The notes under the pieces were generated by a model. It saw nothing but the letters and a program-made list of their open reading frames with translations. It ran no database searches and was not told the origin of the DNA. Of a stretch of DNA of 38,414 nt, positions 15,243 through 23,815 are shown piece by piece (position 1 is the stretch's first letter; every line of letters begins with the position of its first letter). This stretch comes from a virus: positions 1 through 38,414 of the IMG/VR virus record IMGVR_UViG_3300042922_000811. One strand, given 5' to 3'. Made by a program: the position numbers and the translations under genes.

Positions 15243-15973
15243 TCACCTCCGTTTCAAGACCTCACGCAGCCGTGTCGGCGAGTCGAGGAGGTCGAATATT
15301 GCGGCGCGCACGCCGAGCCACGGCCCGGACAGCACCGTCTCGTGATGCAGGTTGATGCCGCGCGCCATCAGCTCGGCGACGACGAGACGCCAGTGCGTGA
15401 CGAGGGCGAGCCAGGAGCCGTCGATGTCCGAGGTGGGGCGGGATGCCTGCTCGAGCTGCGCATCCTGCGCTTCGACGGGAACGCGGTAGTCCTCGTAGAT
15501 GGGAACGTCGTTCTCGTCGTAGTCGATGATCTCGCCGACGCCGTAGAGTCGCGCCCACTCATGCGGGGTGAGCGCGCCTACGCTTTTGGGGCCGGCGCAC
15601 CCGCCTCGCCGCTCACTCGTGGAGCCCAGAGCACCGTCGCGAGAGCGTCGGCGTACTCCTTGCCGCGCGTCCAGTAGAAGACCGCGTAGTACTCCATGCG
15701 GTCGATGGTCTCGATCGCGACGTCGTCATCGGTCATCTGCTGGGCCACCGGGCCGAGGCCGGGGCGCTCGACGCCGCGGATGGTGTCGAGAATTTCGGTG
15801 ATCTCGTCGGGGATCTCTCCTTTGACGATGCCGAGGTTTACCTCGGCGCGCACCGCGGCGGCGATGATCTTGCGGGCGCGCCGCACGCTGGGGGCCGGGA
15901 CCGAGTAGGTCCGGTCCCCCAGCGGCAGCTTCAGGTCGGGCGCGACCCACTCCGAGAAGTCGACCGCGCTCAC
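15243..15973 (-). CDS. tail assembly chaperone fusion made by -1 frameshift (gpGT analogue)
   Basis: The first chaperone frame (GTG 15973) reaches the heptamer C-CCA-AAA at 15590-15584. A -1 slip there continues as AGC GTA GGC GCG CTC ACC, reading S-V-G-A-L-T-P-H-E-W, and stays open to TGA 15245-15243. The predicted fusion is 130 + 113 = 243 aa. The downstream frame has no start of its own, and its protein (YGVGEIIDYDENDVPIYEDY and a Trp/His-rich middle) has normal composition. By analogy with lambda gpG/gpGT, the fusion binds the tape measure and recruits the major tail protein. Confidence 0.85.
15578..15973 (-). CDS. tail assembly chaperone (gpG analogue)
   Basis: A 131-aa helical protein starting at GTG 15973, 2 bases from the major tail protein stop. 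It begins VSAVDFSEW and has the acidic/basic helical pattern of tail assembly chaperones placed between the major tail protein and the tape measure. It ends at TAG 15580-15578, immediately after the slippery heptamer. Most ribosomes should make this short form and a minority the fusion. A longer upstream frame (to 16789) is an out-of-frame shadow of the major tail gene. Confidence 0.85.
   Translation of the reverse strand: MSAVDFSEWVAPDLKLPLGDRTYSVPAPSVRRARKIIAAAVRAEVNLGIVKGEIPDEITEILDTIRGVERPGLGPVAQQMTDDDVAIETIDRMEYYAVFYWTRGKEYADALATVLWAPRVSGEAGAPAPKA
15584..15590 (-). promoter_or_regulatory. -1 ribosomal frameshift site CCCAAAA
   Basis: On the minus strand the heptamer is C CCA AAA in the zero frame, a canonical X-XXY-YYZ slippery site. 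It lies two codons before the gpG stop, and the -1 frame stays open for 113 codons afterwards. I did not identify a certain downstream stimulatory structure. Confidence 0.85.
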
Positions 15974-15975
15974 GG

Positions 15976-16773
15976 TCAGGCGCCTCGGGTGTAGGGCAGG
16001 TCGTTCGACGCGCCGACGGAGTTGGTGACGCGGATGGGCGCCGAACCGGCGGCCCCGGCGGGCATGATCGCGACGATCGTGGTGCCGTTGACGATGGTGT
16101 AGCTGGTGGCGTTGACGCCACCGATCTTCACACCCGCGGCGGTGGTGACGAGGGCGTTCCCGTCGCGGTCGACGAAGCCGGTCCCGCGGATCTGCACCTG
16201 CCCGCCTGCTGCGACGCCGGTCTTGTCGGTGGCGATGAGCAGGGGCACCTCGCCGGGCCATCCCTGGAACGGGTTCTCGATGGGGGTGTAGGCGCCGACA
16301 CCTTCGAGGGTCCAGTTCCAGGTCTCGGTCTGACCATCGGGCGCGGTCTGGCCGCGCTGGTAGGTGACCGTCACGAATCCCTGACCGGCGTCCTTCAGGT
16401 TCGGGGCGCCCTTGGCGGGCTTGTGGAAGAACTGGATCTCGATCTCGGCGTCCTCGTCGATCGAGGTCGGGAGCGTCCGTTGACGCAGCGCTTCGATCTC
16501 GGGGAGGTACTCCCCTGTCGCGCGGGACCGGTTGACGAACGTCGAGAACGAGTGCGAGTGCGACCATGCGTCGACGGCGTTGTTCGCCGAGCCCTGGTCG
16601 TCGTAGCTCATGGCGTTGCTCTTGGTCGGGGTGTGCCCGGGCGCGTAGCCGAACAGTCGACGAATGTCGATGAACTGCGGGGTCTCCCCGCGGCCCGCGA
16701 GGTTCACGCGGACGCCGTACTCGTAGGACTTGCCGCGCACCGTTCCGGCGGGCAGCGGGATCTTGTTGCTCAC
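15976..16773 (-). CDS. major tail protein with C-terminal Ig-like (IPT/TIG) domain
   Basis: A 265-aa protein. Residues about 1-180 form the tail-tube domain (opening MSNKIPLPAGTVRGKSYEYG). Residues about 185-265 form an Ig-like IPT/TIG or BIG domain (AGGQVQIRGTGFVDRDGNAL, then VKIGGVNATSYTIVNGTTIV). Such decorations on major tail proteins point outward from the tube and may bind the cell surface weakly. The gene lies between the tail terminator and the chaperones, as expected. ATG 16773 overlaps the tail-terminator stop. Confidence 0.88.
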   Translation of the reverse strand: MSNKIPLPAGTVRGKSYEYGVRVNLAGRGETPQFIDIRRLFGYAPGHTPTKSNAMSYDDQGSANNAVDAWSHSHSFSTFVNRSRATGEYLPEIEALRQRTLPTSIDEDAEIEIQFFHKPAKGAPNLKDAGQGFVTVTYQRGQTAPDGQTETWNWTLEGVGAYTPIENPFQGWPGEVPLLIATDKTGVAAGGQVQIRGTGFVDRDGNALVTTAAGVKIGGVNATSYTIVNGTTIVAIMPAGAAGSAPIRVTNSVGASNDLPYTRGA

Positions 16774-17189
16774 GACGGAGCCTCCTCATTGTCGAAGATG
16801 ATCAGATAGCTATCGGTGCGCTCTTCGCGCCCGGTCTCGCTCTCCCCGGACGGGGCGAACGAAGTGCGGATGATGGTGCTGACGACGCCCTCTCGCATGA
16901 GGCGTCGAAAGCGTGTGAATGCGGCGTCGGCGAGGGCGTTGGCGCCGAGCGGGTCGCCGTGGTCGCCGCGGAATCGGGCCTGCGCGCGTCGCGTTTTGGT
17001 GCCGGTGACCTCGTCGTCGGTGCCGCCGAAGATTCGGACGCCGACAGCGCGACCGACGTCGGCGGGTATGGCGCCGACGTTCACGCCGACGACGTCGGCC
17101 GGGTATGGCTCGGGCTCGGGCCACCACTGCCAGCCCTCGATCTCGCCGAGCTGCTCGCAGAGCCAGATCGTCAGTGCCGCGTCATCCAC
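16770..17189 (-). CDS. tail terminator protein (gpU-like)
   Basis: A 139-aa protein, start placed at GTG 17189, overlapping the previous gene by 8 bases. A longer frame to 17321 is Arg/Ser-rich shadow sequence. It has an alpha/beta pattern and a strand-rich C-terminal half (GVVSTIIRTSFAPSGESE, then DSYLIIFDNEE). Location just before the major tail protein matches the tail terminator, which caps the tail tube and joins it to the head connector. Confidence 0.75.
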   Translation of the reverse strand: MDDAALTIWLCEQLGEIEGWQWWPEPEPYPADVVGVNVGAIPADVGRAVGVRIFGGTDDEVTGTKTRRAQARFRGDHGDPLGANALADAAFTRFRRLMREGVVSTIIRTSFAPSGESETGREERTDSYLIIFDNEEAPS

Positions 17190-17502
17190 GGAGCTTGTCC
17201 TGTTGGTGCTGCTCGGCGAGGATCGGGCCGATGTCGATCTCGTCGACAGTCGTCTCGGCGAACTTCGCTTGTCCGTTCTCGTGCCGATAGTCGAGGTTCT
17301 CGTTCTGCACCGCTGCGACATGAGAGGTGAACCCGACCTGCAGGGTGAGATCGTCGACGGCCGCGAACCCGGTTTTGTCGGTGGCGCCAGAGTCGGAGGG
17401 GCTGAGCTCTCGCATCCGCTTCAGCATCTTGCGACCGGCCTTGCGCAGCCCTTTCGCGATGGACGCTTCGAGCTGCGTCTGCAACGGGTAGAACTTCGCC
17501 AC
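17182..17502 (-). CDS. HK97 gp10-like head-tail / tail-completion protein
   Basis: A 106-aa protein. The basic helical N-terminus (LEASIAKGLRKAGRKMLKRM) followed by a strand-rich part containing VAAVQNENLDYRHENGQAKF is the HK97 gp10 pattern (minor head-tail joining protein). The gene follows the head-closure gene and overlaps the tail terminator. ATG 17502 has a GGAGG SD. Confidence 0.75.
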   Translation of the reverse strand: MAKFYPLQTQLEASIAKGLRKAGRKMLKRMRELSPSDSGATDKTGFAAVDDLTLQVGFTSHVAAVQNENLDYRHENGQAKFAETTVDEIDIGPILAEQHQQDKLRG

Positions 17503-17511
17503 GGGGCCTCC

Positions 17512-17835
17512 TTACTTGAGCCAGAGGGTCTGGCTCCACGGCAGCGTCGGATGCTGAAATCTGGTGATCTTGACGACGGTCGACGTGCGCTCGATGTCGG
17601 TGCCGGGCCACAGGGTGACGCGGGAGCCGAGCGGGGCGAGCTCGTCGAAGTTGGTGGCGACGTTGGCGCTCGAGACGGTGTCTTTCCCGTCGATGCCGAC
17701 GATCGTCTGCGTCTCATCGGTGACGAAAGAGTCGACGTCGCGGGCGGCCGTGTAGCCGCCGCCGAGACCGCCGCCGGCTCTGAAGGCGGCGACGCGCACC
17801 GTGTGGGGCGTGAAGTGCGGGGCGAGACGGTTCAT
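17512..17835 (-). CDS. head closure / head-tail stopper protein
   Basis: A 107-aa beta-rich small protein starting at ATG 17835, which overlaps the upstream stop as ATGA. The longer frame to 18435 is out-of-frame Arg-rich. The pattern (Gly-rich loop, then TIVGIDGKDTVSSANV, DELAPLGSRVTLWPG) fits the SPP1 gp16 / HK97 gp7 stopper family that seals the connector. Position between adaptor and gp10-like gene supports this. Confidence 0.72.
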   Translation of the reverse strand: MNRLAPHFTPHTVRVAAFRAGGGLGGGYTAARDVDSFVTDETQTIVGIDGKDTVSSANVATNFDELAPLGSRVTLWPGTDIERTSTVVKITRFQHPTLPWSQTLWLK

Positions 17836-18404
17836 CGACTGATCGGGATCCGGTGCGGGTCGAGCCGCTCGAGCTCGTCGCGCACGAACATGGCACCTGC
17901 GGCGAGCCCGCTCGATGTGCGCGAGTAGGTGTACGACTGCCCGACTGCGCTCTCGGCGGCGATGCCGCCCGCGGGGACGAGGGCGCCGCGGGCGACGGAT
18001 GCGGCGATGGCCTGCGCGATGCCGCCGGGTGTTGCGGGGTGGCCGTGGTCGATGGTGACGGCGATGCTGCGGCGGCGAGTGGGCCACGCGTAGCGGCCGT
18101 GAACCTCGAGAACGCCGGTGTGGTCCCAGTCGATATCGTCGGGATCGACGTTCACTCCGCCGACCGTGACGGCCGTGATGTCGTGCATCTTGAGGGTGGG
18201 AAGGAACAGGAGGCGGCTGCCGCGCCGGGGCGTGAGGTGCAGCACTTCGACCTTGCGCTTCGCGATCCGCCACCCGCAGTAGTCGCGGACGGCGCTTGTC
18301 GCGAGGGCGGCGAGGGCGTCTGCCTGCTCGTCTCGCATCTCGCGGTTCGTGATCTCTTGGATCTCGGCGCGGTTGAACAGCAGGTCGGGCTCTTCGGTCG
18401 GCAT
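17832..18404 (-). CDS. head-tail adaptor (HK97 gp6-like)
   Basis: A 190-aa protein, helical N-terminus containing ADALAALATSAVRDYCGWRI, which is the typical adaptor motif for residues packing under the portal (helix ending in YCGWRI). A beta insert and a helical C-terminus follow. It is the first gene after the major capsid protein and its terminator-like hairpin. ATG 18404 has an AGGAGG-type SD. It should form the ring between portal and stopper. Confidence 0.82.
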   Translation of the reverse strand: MPTEEPDLLFNRAEIQEITNREMRDEQADALAALATSAVRDYCGWRIAKRKVEVLHLTPRRGSRLLFLPTLKMHDITAVTVGGVNVDPDDIDWDHTGVLEVHGRYAWPTRRRSIAVTIDHGHPATPGGIAQAIAASVARGALVPAGGIAAESAVGQSYTYSRTSSGLAAGAMFVRDELERLDPHRIPISR

Positions 18405-18420
18405 CGTTCCTCCTGACGTG

Positions 18421-18459
18421 GGCGACGGCCGACACCCGCGTGAGGTGCCGGCCGTCGCC
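18421..18459 (-). terminator. hairpin after the major capsid gene
   Basis: Perfect 11-bp stem GGCGACGGCCG (18421-18431) / CGGCCGTCGCC (18449-18459). It lies in the 68-base gap between capsid stop (18473) and adaptor start (18404). No U-run follows on the minus strand, so it may act as partial terminator or 3' stabiliser that keeps capsid mRNA in excess. Confidence 0.6.
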
Positions 18460-18472
18460 GTGTTGTGCCTGG

Positions 18473-19693
18473 TTAGGCGGTCTTGCTCTTCAGGATGCGC
18501 AGGGCCTCGGGGCGCACGACGTCGCCGCCGACGCGCTTGCGGAACTTGAAGCCGACCATGCCCTCTTCGGCGTACAGCTCGTTCAGACGCTGCACGGTGA
18601 TGCCGAGACGGTCGTACACGCGGTAGCCGCGGGCGAAGTCGCCGAACGCCGCCAGGCTCTTACCGGCGGCGATGCCGTCGATGCTGTCCTGGTTGTGCAG
18701 GGCGTAGCCGAGGAACGTGTTCGGGCGGCCCGCCTGGACGGACGACTGCCAGAGGTACTGGCCGTTCGCGTCCTTCAGGGTGGAGATGAACAGCTCGGTC
18801 GTCGACGGCAGCAGGAACGACCCGTTGGTGCGGTACTGCGCCGGCACCGCGTAGATCAGGCCCTTGAGGTCGTCGAGGATCTGGTTCCGTGCGTTGGCGC
18901 CCGTGTTGCCCGAGTAGTCGGTCGCGCCCGACGTGACGACGGGGACGCCGCCGGCGGTCGAGAACACGCCGACGGGCTTGTTCTGCGTGTGGCCGGTGCC
19001 GAGGGTGAACGCGATGTCTTCGGCGTCGGCTGCGGCGCGCGCGAAGCTGTCGCGCACGAACGCTTCGAGGTTGACGTCGGAGTCGTCGAGCTCGTCCTCA
19101 CCGATCTTGGCGAGACCGTAGAGATCCTCGATGTACGTCCACTCCTGGTCGGGGGTGTCGGGCATCGAGTCGGTGAGCGTCTGCTGCTTCGTCTCGAGCT
19201 TGCCCCATCCGACGGACACCTCGTCGAGCGAGCGGCGGCGCACGCGGTTCGTGGTGACGTTGCGCTGACCGGCGAGCGGGCGCATGACGCTGATGCGGGG
19301 AACCTCGCGGATGATCTCGGTCTCGAGGTCTTCCGGGACGAGGATCTCGCCTGCGGCGTTCTCGACGAGGGCGCGCTGCTCGGGCGCGAGCGAGGCGCCG
19401 CGGATGAACCGGAGGAACGCCGAGCGTCGCTCGGGGTTGCCCGCGGCGTCGCCGCCGGGGGTGCCGGCTCCGGTGCCGCGGATTTCCTGCGCGTCGGCGG
19501 CGGCGCGCTGCTCGGCGGCCTCCTGGCGTTCGATGCGCTCGCTGAGGTCGCGGAACTCGGTCTCGCCGCGGTCGTAGCTGGTGCGCTCGTCCGCGTTGAG
19601 GTTGCGGTTCTGCGCCTCGGCGGCGTCGGTGATCGCTCGCATCGCTTCGACGGTGCGAGCACGCTCCTGACGGAGCTGAACAGAGGTGGGCAT
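18473..19693 (-). CDS. major capsid protein, HK97 fold
   Basis: A 406-aa protein. Residues about 1-110 form a charged helical delta/scaffold domain with coiled-coil pattern (LSERIERQEAAEQRAAADAQ). The rest is the HK97-fold capsid: ISVMRPLAGQRNVTTNRV, GLAKIGEDELDDSDVNLEAF, DFARGYRVYDRLGITVQRL and a C-terminal FKFRKRVGGDVVRPEAL. The N-terminal region is probably removed by the protease encoded just upstream, as in HK97. ATG 19693 lies 7 bases from AAAGGAG; GTG 19699 in frame is too close to it. Confidence 0.93.
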   Translation of the reverse strand: MPTSVQLRQERARTVEAMRAITDAAEAQNRNLNADERTSYDRGETEFRDLSERIERQEAAEQRAAADAQEIRGTGAGTPGGDAAGNPERRSAFLRFIRGASLAPEQRALVENAAGEILVPEDLETEIIREVPRISVMRPLAGQRNVTTNRVRRRSLDEVSVGWGKLETKQQTLTDSMPDTPDQEWTYIEDLYGLAKIGEDELDDSDVNLEAFVRDSFARAAADAEDIAFTLGTGHTQNKPVGVFSTAGGVPVVTSGATDYSGNTGANARNQILDDLKGLIYAVPAQYRTNGSFLLPSTTELFISTLKDANGQYLWQSSVQAGRPNTFLGYALHNQDSIDGIAAGKSLAAFGDFARGYRVYDRLGITVQRLNELYAEEGMVGFKFRKRVGGDVVRPEALRILKSKTA

Positions 19694-19756
19694 TCCCACG
19701 CTCCTTTCGTGTGTTGGGTGGTGTCCCGCACCGTGTGGACGGGCACGAGGGGTGGA

Positions 19757-20362
19757 TCAGAGGGAGTGCTGCATCTCGAGCAGTCGAAGGCGGTCCTTCG
19801 CGCGCTGCAGGGGGTAGCCCGCCTCGGCGGCGACGTGCCGCTCGGCGAGCGAGCGCAGCTCGGCGGAGGTCTGCGGGTACGCGGGATACGTCACGACGGA
19901 GACGTCGCCGCCGTCGAAGTCGAATTCGCGCACCTCGTAGAGCGAGCCGCCGGCCCAGCCGCCTGAGACGACCCAGAACCCGAACGACATCTGCGTCATG
20001 TCGCCACGCTCGAGCGAGACGGCCGCATCGCGGGCGTAGCTCACGTCGGCCATGTCGGCGTCGACGAGCACGCCTGCGTCGTCTTCGCTGAGTCGCAGCG
20101 TGCTCGCGCGGGTGCGGGCGAGCAGGCGGTTCGCGTCGTGGTTGATGAGGAATCGCACGTCGGGCTCTGCGGCGAGGGTGCGTGTCGCCGCGCCGGGGCG
20201 GATGACCTCTTGCCATCCGCCGAGGTCGGCCGAGAGCTGGTCGTACACCACCGCTCGCCCGGTGAAGTGCAGACGCTGCTCGGCGTCGTCGGCCGCGCGG
20301 ATCTGAATGTCGGTCAGGGGGAACACGCGCCGCTCGAACGTGCGCAGTTGCGGATCTGGCAT
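19757..20362 (-). CDS. prohead (capsid maturation) protease, HK97 S78/U35 family
   Basis: A 201-aa protein. Catalytic His75 in LINHDANRLLA and Ser126 in MTQMSFGFWVV match the HK97 prohead protease signature. It cleaves the scaffold domain of the capsid protein before DNA packaging. ATG 20362 has AGGAGG upstream; a much longer frame to 21949 is a shadow of the portal gene. Gene order portal-protease-capsid is standard. Confidence 0.92.
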   Translation of the reverse strand: MPDPQLRTFERRVFPLTDIQIRAADDAEQRLHFTGRAVVYDQLSADLGGWQEVIRPGAATRTLAAEPDVRFLINHDANRLLARTRASTLRLSEDDAGVLVDADMADVSYARDAAVSLERGDMTQMSFGFWVVSGGWAGGSLYEVREFDFDGGDVSVVTYPAYPQTSAELRSLAERHVAAEAGYPLQRAKDRLRLLEMQHSL

Positions 20363-20370
20363 CTCGCCTC

Positions 20371-22269
20371 CTAGTAGTCGAAGTCCAGGCCGCAGCGGCA
20401 GGGCACCACAGCCTCGGTCGCGCCCGCGGCTCGATCGCCGGGCCACATGGTGCCGTTGGAGAACGGCTCGCCGATGGGGACGGTTTCGCCCTGCATCGAC
20501 TCGTGATCGCATTCCGCCTCGGTCGCTGCGATCCATCGCTTCGACTCGGCGCCGGTCTGCGTTGCGCCCTCGTATCGGCCGAACGATCCCGATCGGTTGA
20601 CGATGAGCGCGGCGGATGCCGCGGTGCTCGCGAGCACGTCGTCGAACGCCCGGATGAGCGCGCCTCGTTCGTCGCCGCTGGCGGCGATGACGAGGAACGA
20701 TCGCGAGTTGAACGCGCGGGCCTCGGATGCCGCGACCGCAGCGACCCAGTTGGTCGTCGCCTCGGCGCGGAACACTTCGCCGCGCGTCTCCGCCTGGCGG
20801 GTGCCGAACTCGGTAACGACGCCGGTGAGCGTCGGGACGAGCGACTCGGTGAGCAGCTCGTCCCACACGGTGCGCTCGTCGTCGCTGGGAATGGCGACGA
20901 GTTGGTCTCGGAGGTCGCGGACGTACTCGGCGAGCACGGCGTCGACGCGGGTGACCCACGCGGGCGCGTCGTCCGCGGCCGCGCGACGCCTCGGTGTCAG
21001 CGCCCGGAACGATGCCGGCAGGAGCTGCGGGACGTCGACCGTCCCACCGCTCGAGCGCTGCACGGGTGCGGAGCCGGCGGGAATCATGTTGACCGGCTCG
21101 AGGTAGACGTCGCCGCCCTCGATGGGCGCGTCGTCCTCGTCGGCGCGAATGTCGTTCGCGGAGAGGTAGCCCCACTGTCGGCCGGCTGCGTATGCCGCGG
21201 TCTGGGCTGCGGTGTCGCCGCGCATGCGCCCCTTGGGGTTGAACTTCAGCCGCATCTCGGGGTCGTCGAACAGTTGCTGCGTGACCTTCTCGAGCCGGGT
21301 GATCGGGGGCAGGAGCGCGTCCTGCACGAACTCGATGCCGAGGTGCTCGACGTTGGAGAACGTGGCCCGGTCGAGGTCGCCGATCTTGTGCGGCGGGACG
21401 CCGTACATCGACGCGATCTTGCCCTCGGTCAGCTTGTAGATCGCGAGGAACTGCGCGTCGGCGGGTGAGAGTGAGACGCGCTCGATCTTGGCGCCGCCCT
21501 CGAAGATCGCCATCTGGTGCGAGTTGCCGACGCCCTGGTGCCGATCCTCGAGCTGCTGCACGAGGCGGTTGTACTGCGCGTCGGTGAGGTTCTTCTCGAG
21601 GGTGAGCACGGTCTCGGGGGTCGCGTCGCGCTCGAAGAATCCGCCGATGTACGACGTCGCCGCGACGGAGATTCCGACCTGCTGTCGCGCGACGCCGATC
21701 GGCGACAGCCCCTCGGGTCCGGTGCCGAACCACCGGTAGTGCAGCATTTCGAACGGGGCCGCGACGTAGCCGGGCTGCACCGGCAGCCAGGTTTCGGACA
21801 TGTCGTGGCTGAGCTTGTAGAACAGCTCGCCGGTGGTCTTGTTGCGCAGGATCTTGACGTCGGTCGGCGGCACGGGCCAGAGCCCGACGATCTCGCCGGC
21901 GCCGTTTCGGCTGACGTAGACGTACGCGTTCCCGCGGATGAGCATCCACGTCACGACGACGCGCCAGAATTCGGCGGCGTCCATGTCGCTGTTCGGTCGC
22001 ACGGTCAGCAGCCGCACGAGCTCGTCGTACTTCGCCGCGGGTCGGATGCGGTCGCGCCCGCGGCGGACGATGACCGACACCGGCAGCGAGGCGATGGCCT
22101 CGCTCACGAGGCGAACTGACGTGAGTACGGCCATGACCTGCAGCGACTGCTCGGGCGTGACGTGCACACCCGCGGAGGTGCCACTGCCGCGCAGCGACGG
22201 CAGCCGCGTCGACGCGCGCGTCACGAGCGAGCGGAACGCGCTCGCGACGCGTTGGGTGAAGCTAGCCAC
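20371..22269 (-). CDS. portal protein fused to a MuF-like C-terminal domain
   Basis: A 632-aa protein. Residues about 30-400 are an HK97-type portal (LTSVRLVSEAIASLPVSVIV, then KNLTDAQYNRL, EGKIASMYGVPPHKIGDLDR). Residues about 430-632 resemble the Mu gpF minor head protein: a helical region and a C-terminal block with ESMQGETVPIGEPFSNG, then MWPGDRAAGATEAVVPCRC. Portal is normally about 400-450 aa and MuF a separate gene, so this is a fusion. The portal forms the DNA entry ring; MuF proteins are internal head proteins. ATG 22269 overlaps the large terminase stop. Confidence 0.88.
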   Translation of the reverse strand: MASFTQRVASAFRSLVTRASTRLPSLRGSGTSAGVHVTPEQSLQVMAVLTSVRLVSEAIASLPVSVIVRRGRDRIRPAAKYDELVRLLTVRPNSDMDAAEFWRVVVTWMLIRGNAYVYVSRNGAGEIVGLWPVPPTDVKILRNKTTGELFYKLSHDMSETWLPVQPGYVAAPFEMLHYRWFGTGPEGLSPIGVARQQVGISVAATSYIGGFFERDATPETVLTLEKNLTDAQYNRLVQQLEDRHQGVGNSHQMAIFEGGAKIERVSLSPADAQFLAIYKLTEGKIASMYGVPPHKIGDLDRATFSNVEHLGIEFVQDALLPPITRLEKVTQQLFDDPEMRLKFNPKGRMRGDTAAQTAAYAAGRQWGYLSANDIRADEDDAPIEGGDVYLEPVNMIPAGSAPVQRSSGGTVDVPQLLPASFRALTPRRRAAADDAPAWVTRVDAVLAEYVRDLRDQLVAIPSDDERTVWDELLTESLVPTLTGVVTEFGTRQAETRGEVFRAEATTNWVAAVAASEARAFNSRSFLVIAASGDERGALIRAFDDVLASTAASAALIVNRSGSFGRYEGATQTGAESKRWIAATEAECDHESMQGETVPIGEPFSNGTMWPGDRAAGATEAVVPCRCGLDFDY

Positions 22270-23815
22270 GGGGCCTCCTCGGGATGGTGCGGATGCCGGG
22301 CACGGCTTCTTCGGGCGGGTTCTTCAGCAGCCAGTAGGCGCCGGCTACGGCCCACAGCGGGGAGGCGTCACCGGGCGAATTCCTCGCGTCGATGACGTAT
22401 CCACCGCCGAGGGCTTTCATCACGGCGTTGCCGGCGGGCACGTCGAGCACGGGCTGCGAACGGTGGAAGATCCGGCCGAGGTTGACGCCGTCGAGGATCA
22501 GACCGGTCGCGCGGCCGAGGTCGGGGCCGCCCCACTCGGTTACCTCGATACCGGCGTCCTCGAACTCGCGGACGAGGGACGACACCGCGGCGCCGCGGGT
22601 TTGGAAGGTCACGGCCGCGGGGGTGAACGTGCGCTCGTCGGAGGTCAGCCAGGGCACGAGCCAGTCGGTGCCGGGGCGGCTCGCCATGATGCCGACGTGC
22701 ACGTTCCCGTCGTCGCGGTATGCCGCGAACGCGATGTGCGCCCACGAGCGATCGTGGGACACCTCGACGCACAGATACAGGTCGGCACCGTCACGGCGCT
22801 TCGACAGTCGGTCGAACCCGGCCATCCATCGGCCGGGCTGGAAGGGCCCTCCCGTCGATGAGTCGACGAAGACGTTCCCGACCTCGGAGGCGAACACGGG
22901 TGCGGGGTCCGAAGCCCAGTACGCGTAGAGGTTCTCTTGCGGGAGGTTGTAGTTCATCGAGGGGTTGGAGTACGCCCACGCCTCGGGACCGTCGAGCGGC
23001 ATCCCCGGCGGCGGCGACCACCAGAACAGCCCGATCGTCGTGTCGACGTCGCCCGCCTCGATCGCGTCGATCGCCATCTTGTGCAGGTGCCGTTGCACGA
23101 TCGCTTCCATGTCGCCGGTGTTGGAGGCGGCGAGGAGTTGCGAGCGGCGGCGGGCGGCGGTGGTCTTCGACAGGGCCGACCACGCCTTGAACGTCTTGTG
23201 CTTCAGGATCTCGTCGACGAACACGAGATCGAACGTGAGCCCGCGGCCGCCGTTATCGGCCGAGTCGACCCAGTACCGCTGACCGCCGGTGAGCTCGAAC
23301 CACAGCTCGCCGTTGATGTTGTTCTCTTTGCCGCGCTCGGCCTTCAGCCGCGGGACGGCGTCGATGATCGACTGCGCGTGCTCCCACGTTTTCTTGGCGG
23401 TGGCGAGCTTCTGCGCGACGCCGATGATCTGGGCGTCGCCGTCGACGAACATGCGGAACAGGATCAGCAGCGCCGCGATGAAGGTCTTTCCGTTCTGGCG
23501 CGCGACCCACAGCAGCACCGTCTTGAAACGGTAGGAGCCATCGGGGTTCAGCTCGAGCGCGTGGACGAGGAACCACCGCTGCCAGGGGTTGAGCTTGGGA
23601 GCGAGCTCCGCGTGCCGGGTGCCGGCGAGCTCGAGGTGTAGGAACATCGCGAAGTGAATCGCGGCGTAGCCGGCGCTCGTCTGCGGGGTGAGCTTGCGGC
23701 GCGGCGGGGTGTACACGCGCGGCACGGTGTGCCCGAAGACACGCCGTGGCCGCGCGCTACGCCTTCCGTCGGGTTTGGCGGGGCTGCGTCGCTTCCGGGT
23801 CGTCGTCGATGTCAT
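22262..23815 (-). CDS. terL: terminase large subunit
   Basis: A 517-aa motor. The ATPase domain has Walker A WVARQNGKT (GKT near 109-111), Walker B DLVFVDE (about 196-202) and a coupling motif LLAASNTGD. A C-terminal RNase H-like nuclease domain carries acidic residues (VEVSHDRSWAHIAFAAY, then GGPDLGRATGLILDGV). It packages DNA and cuts the concatemer. Start ATG 23815 has GGGGAG 7 bases upstream; the frame open to 23860 has no SD. It overlaps the small subunit gene by 59 bases. Confidence 0.95.
   Translation of the reverse strand: MTSTTTRKRRSPAKPDGRRSARPRRVFGHTVPRVYTPPRRKLTPQTSAGYAAIHFAMFLHLELAGTRHAELAPKLNPWQRWFLVHALELNPDGSYRFKTVLLWVARQNGKTFIAALLILFRMFVDGDAQIIGVAQKLATAKKTWEHAQSIIDAVPRLKAERGKENNINGELWFELTGGQRYWVDSADNGGRGLTFDLVFVDEILKHKTFKAWSALSKTTAARRRSQLLAASNTGDMEAIVQRHLHKMAIDAIEAGDVDTTIGLFWWSPPPGMPLDGPEAWAYSNPSMNYNLPQENLYAYWASDPAPVFASEVGNVFVDSSTGGPFQPGRWMAGFDRLSKRRDGADLYLCVEVSHDRSWAHIAFAAYRDDGNVHVGIMASRPGTDWLVPWLTSDERTFTPAAVTFQTRGAAVSSLVREFEDAGIEVTEWGGPDLGRATGLILDGVNLGRIFHRSQPVLDVPAGNAVMKALGGGYVIDARNSPGDASPLWAVAGAYWLLKNPPEEAVPGIRTIPRRPRG

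Noticed and set aside
19757-21949. 730-codon minus-strand frame
   Set aside because: Only the last 201 codons (from ATG 20362) make sense as the prohead protease. The rest is an Arg-rich shadow of the portal gene.
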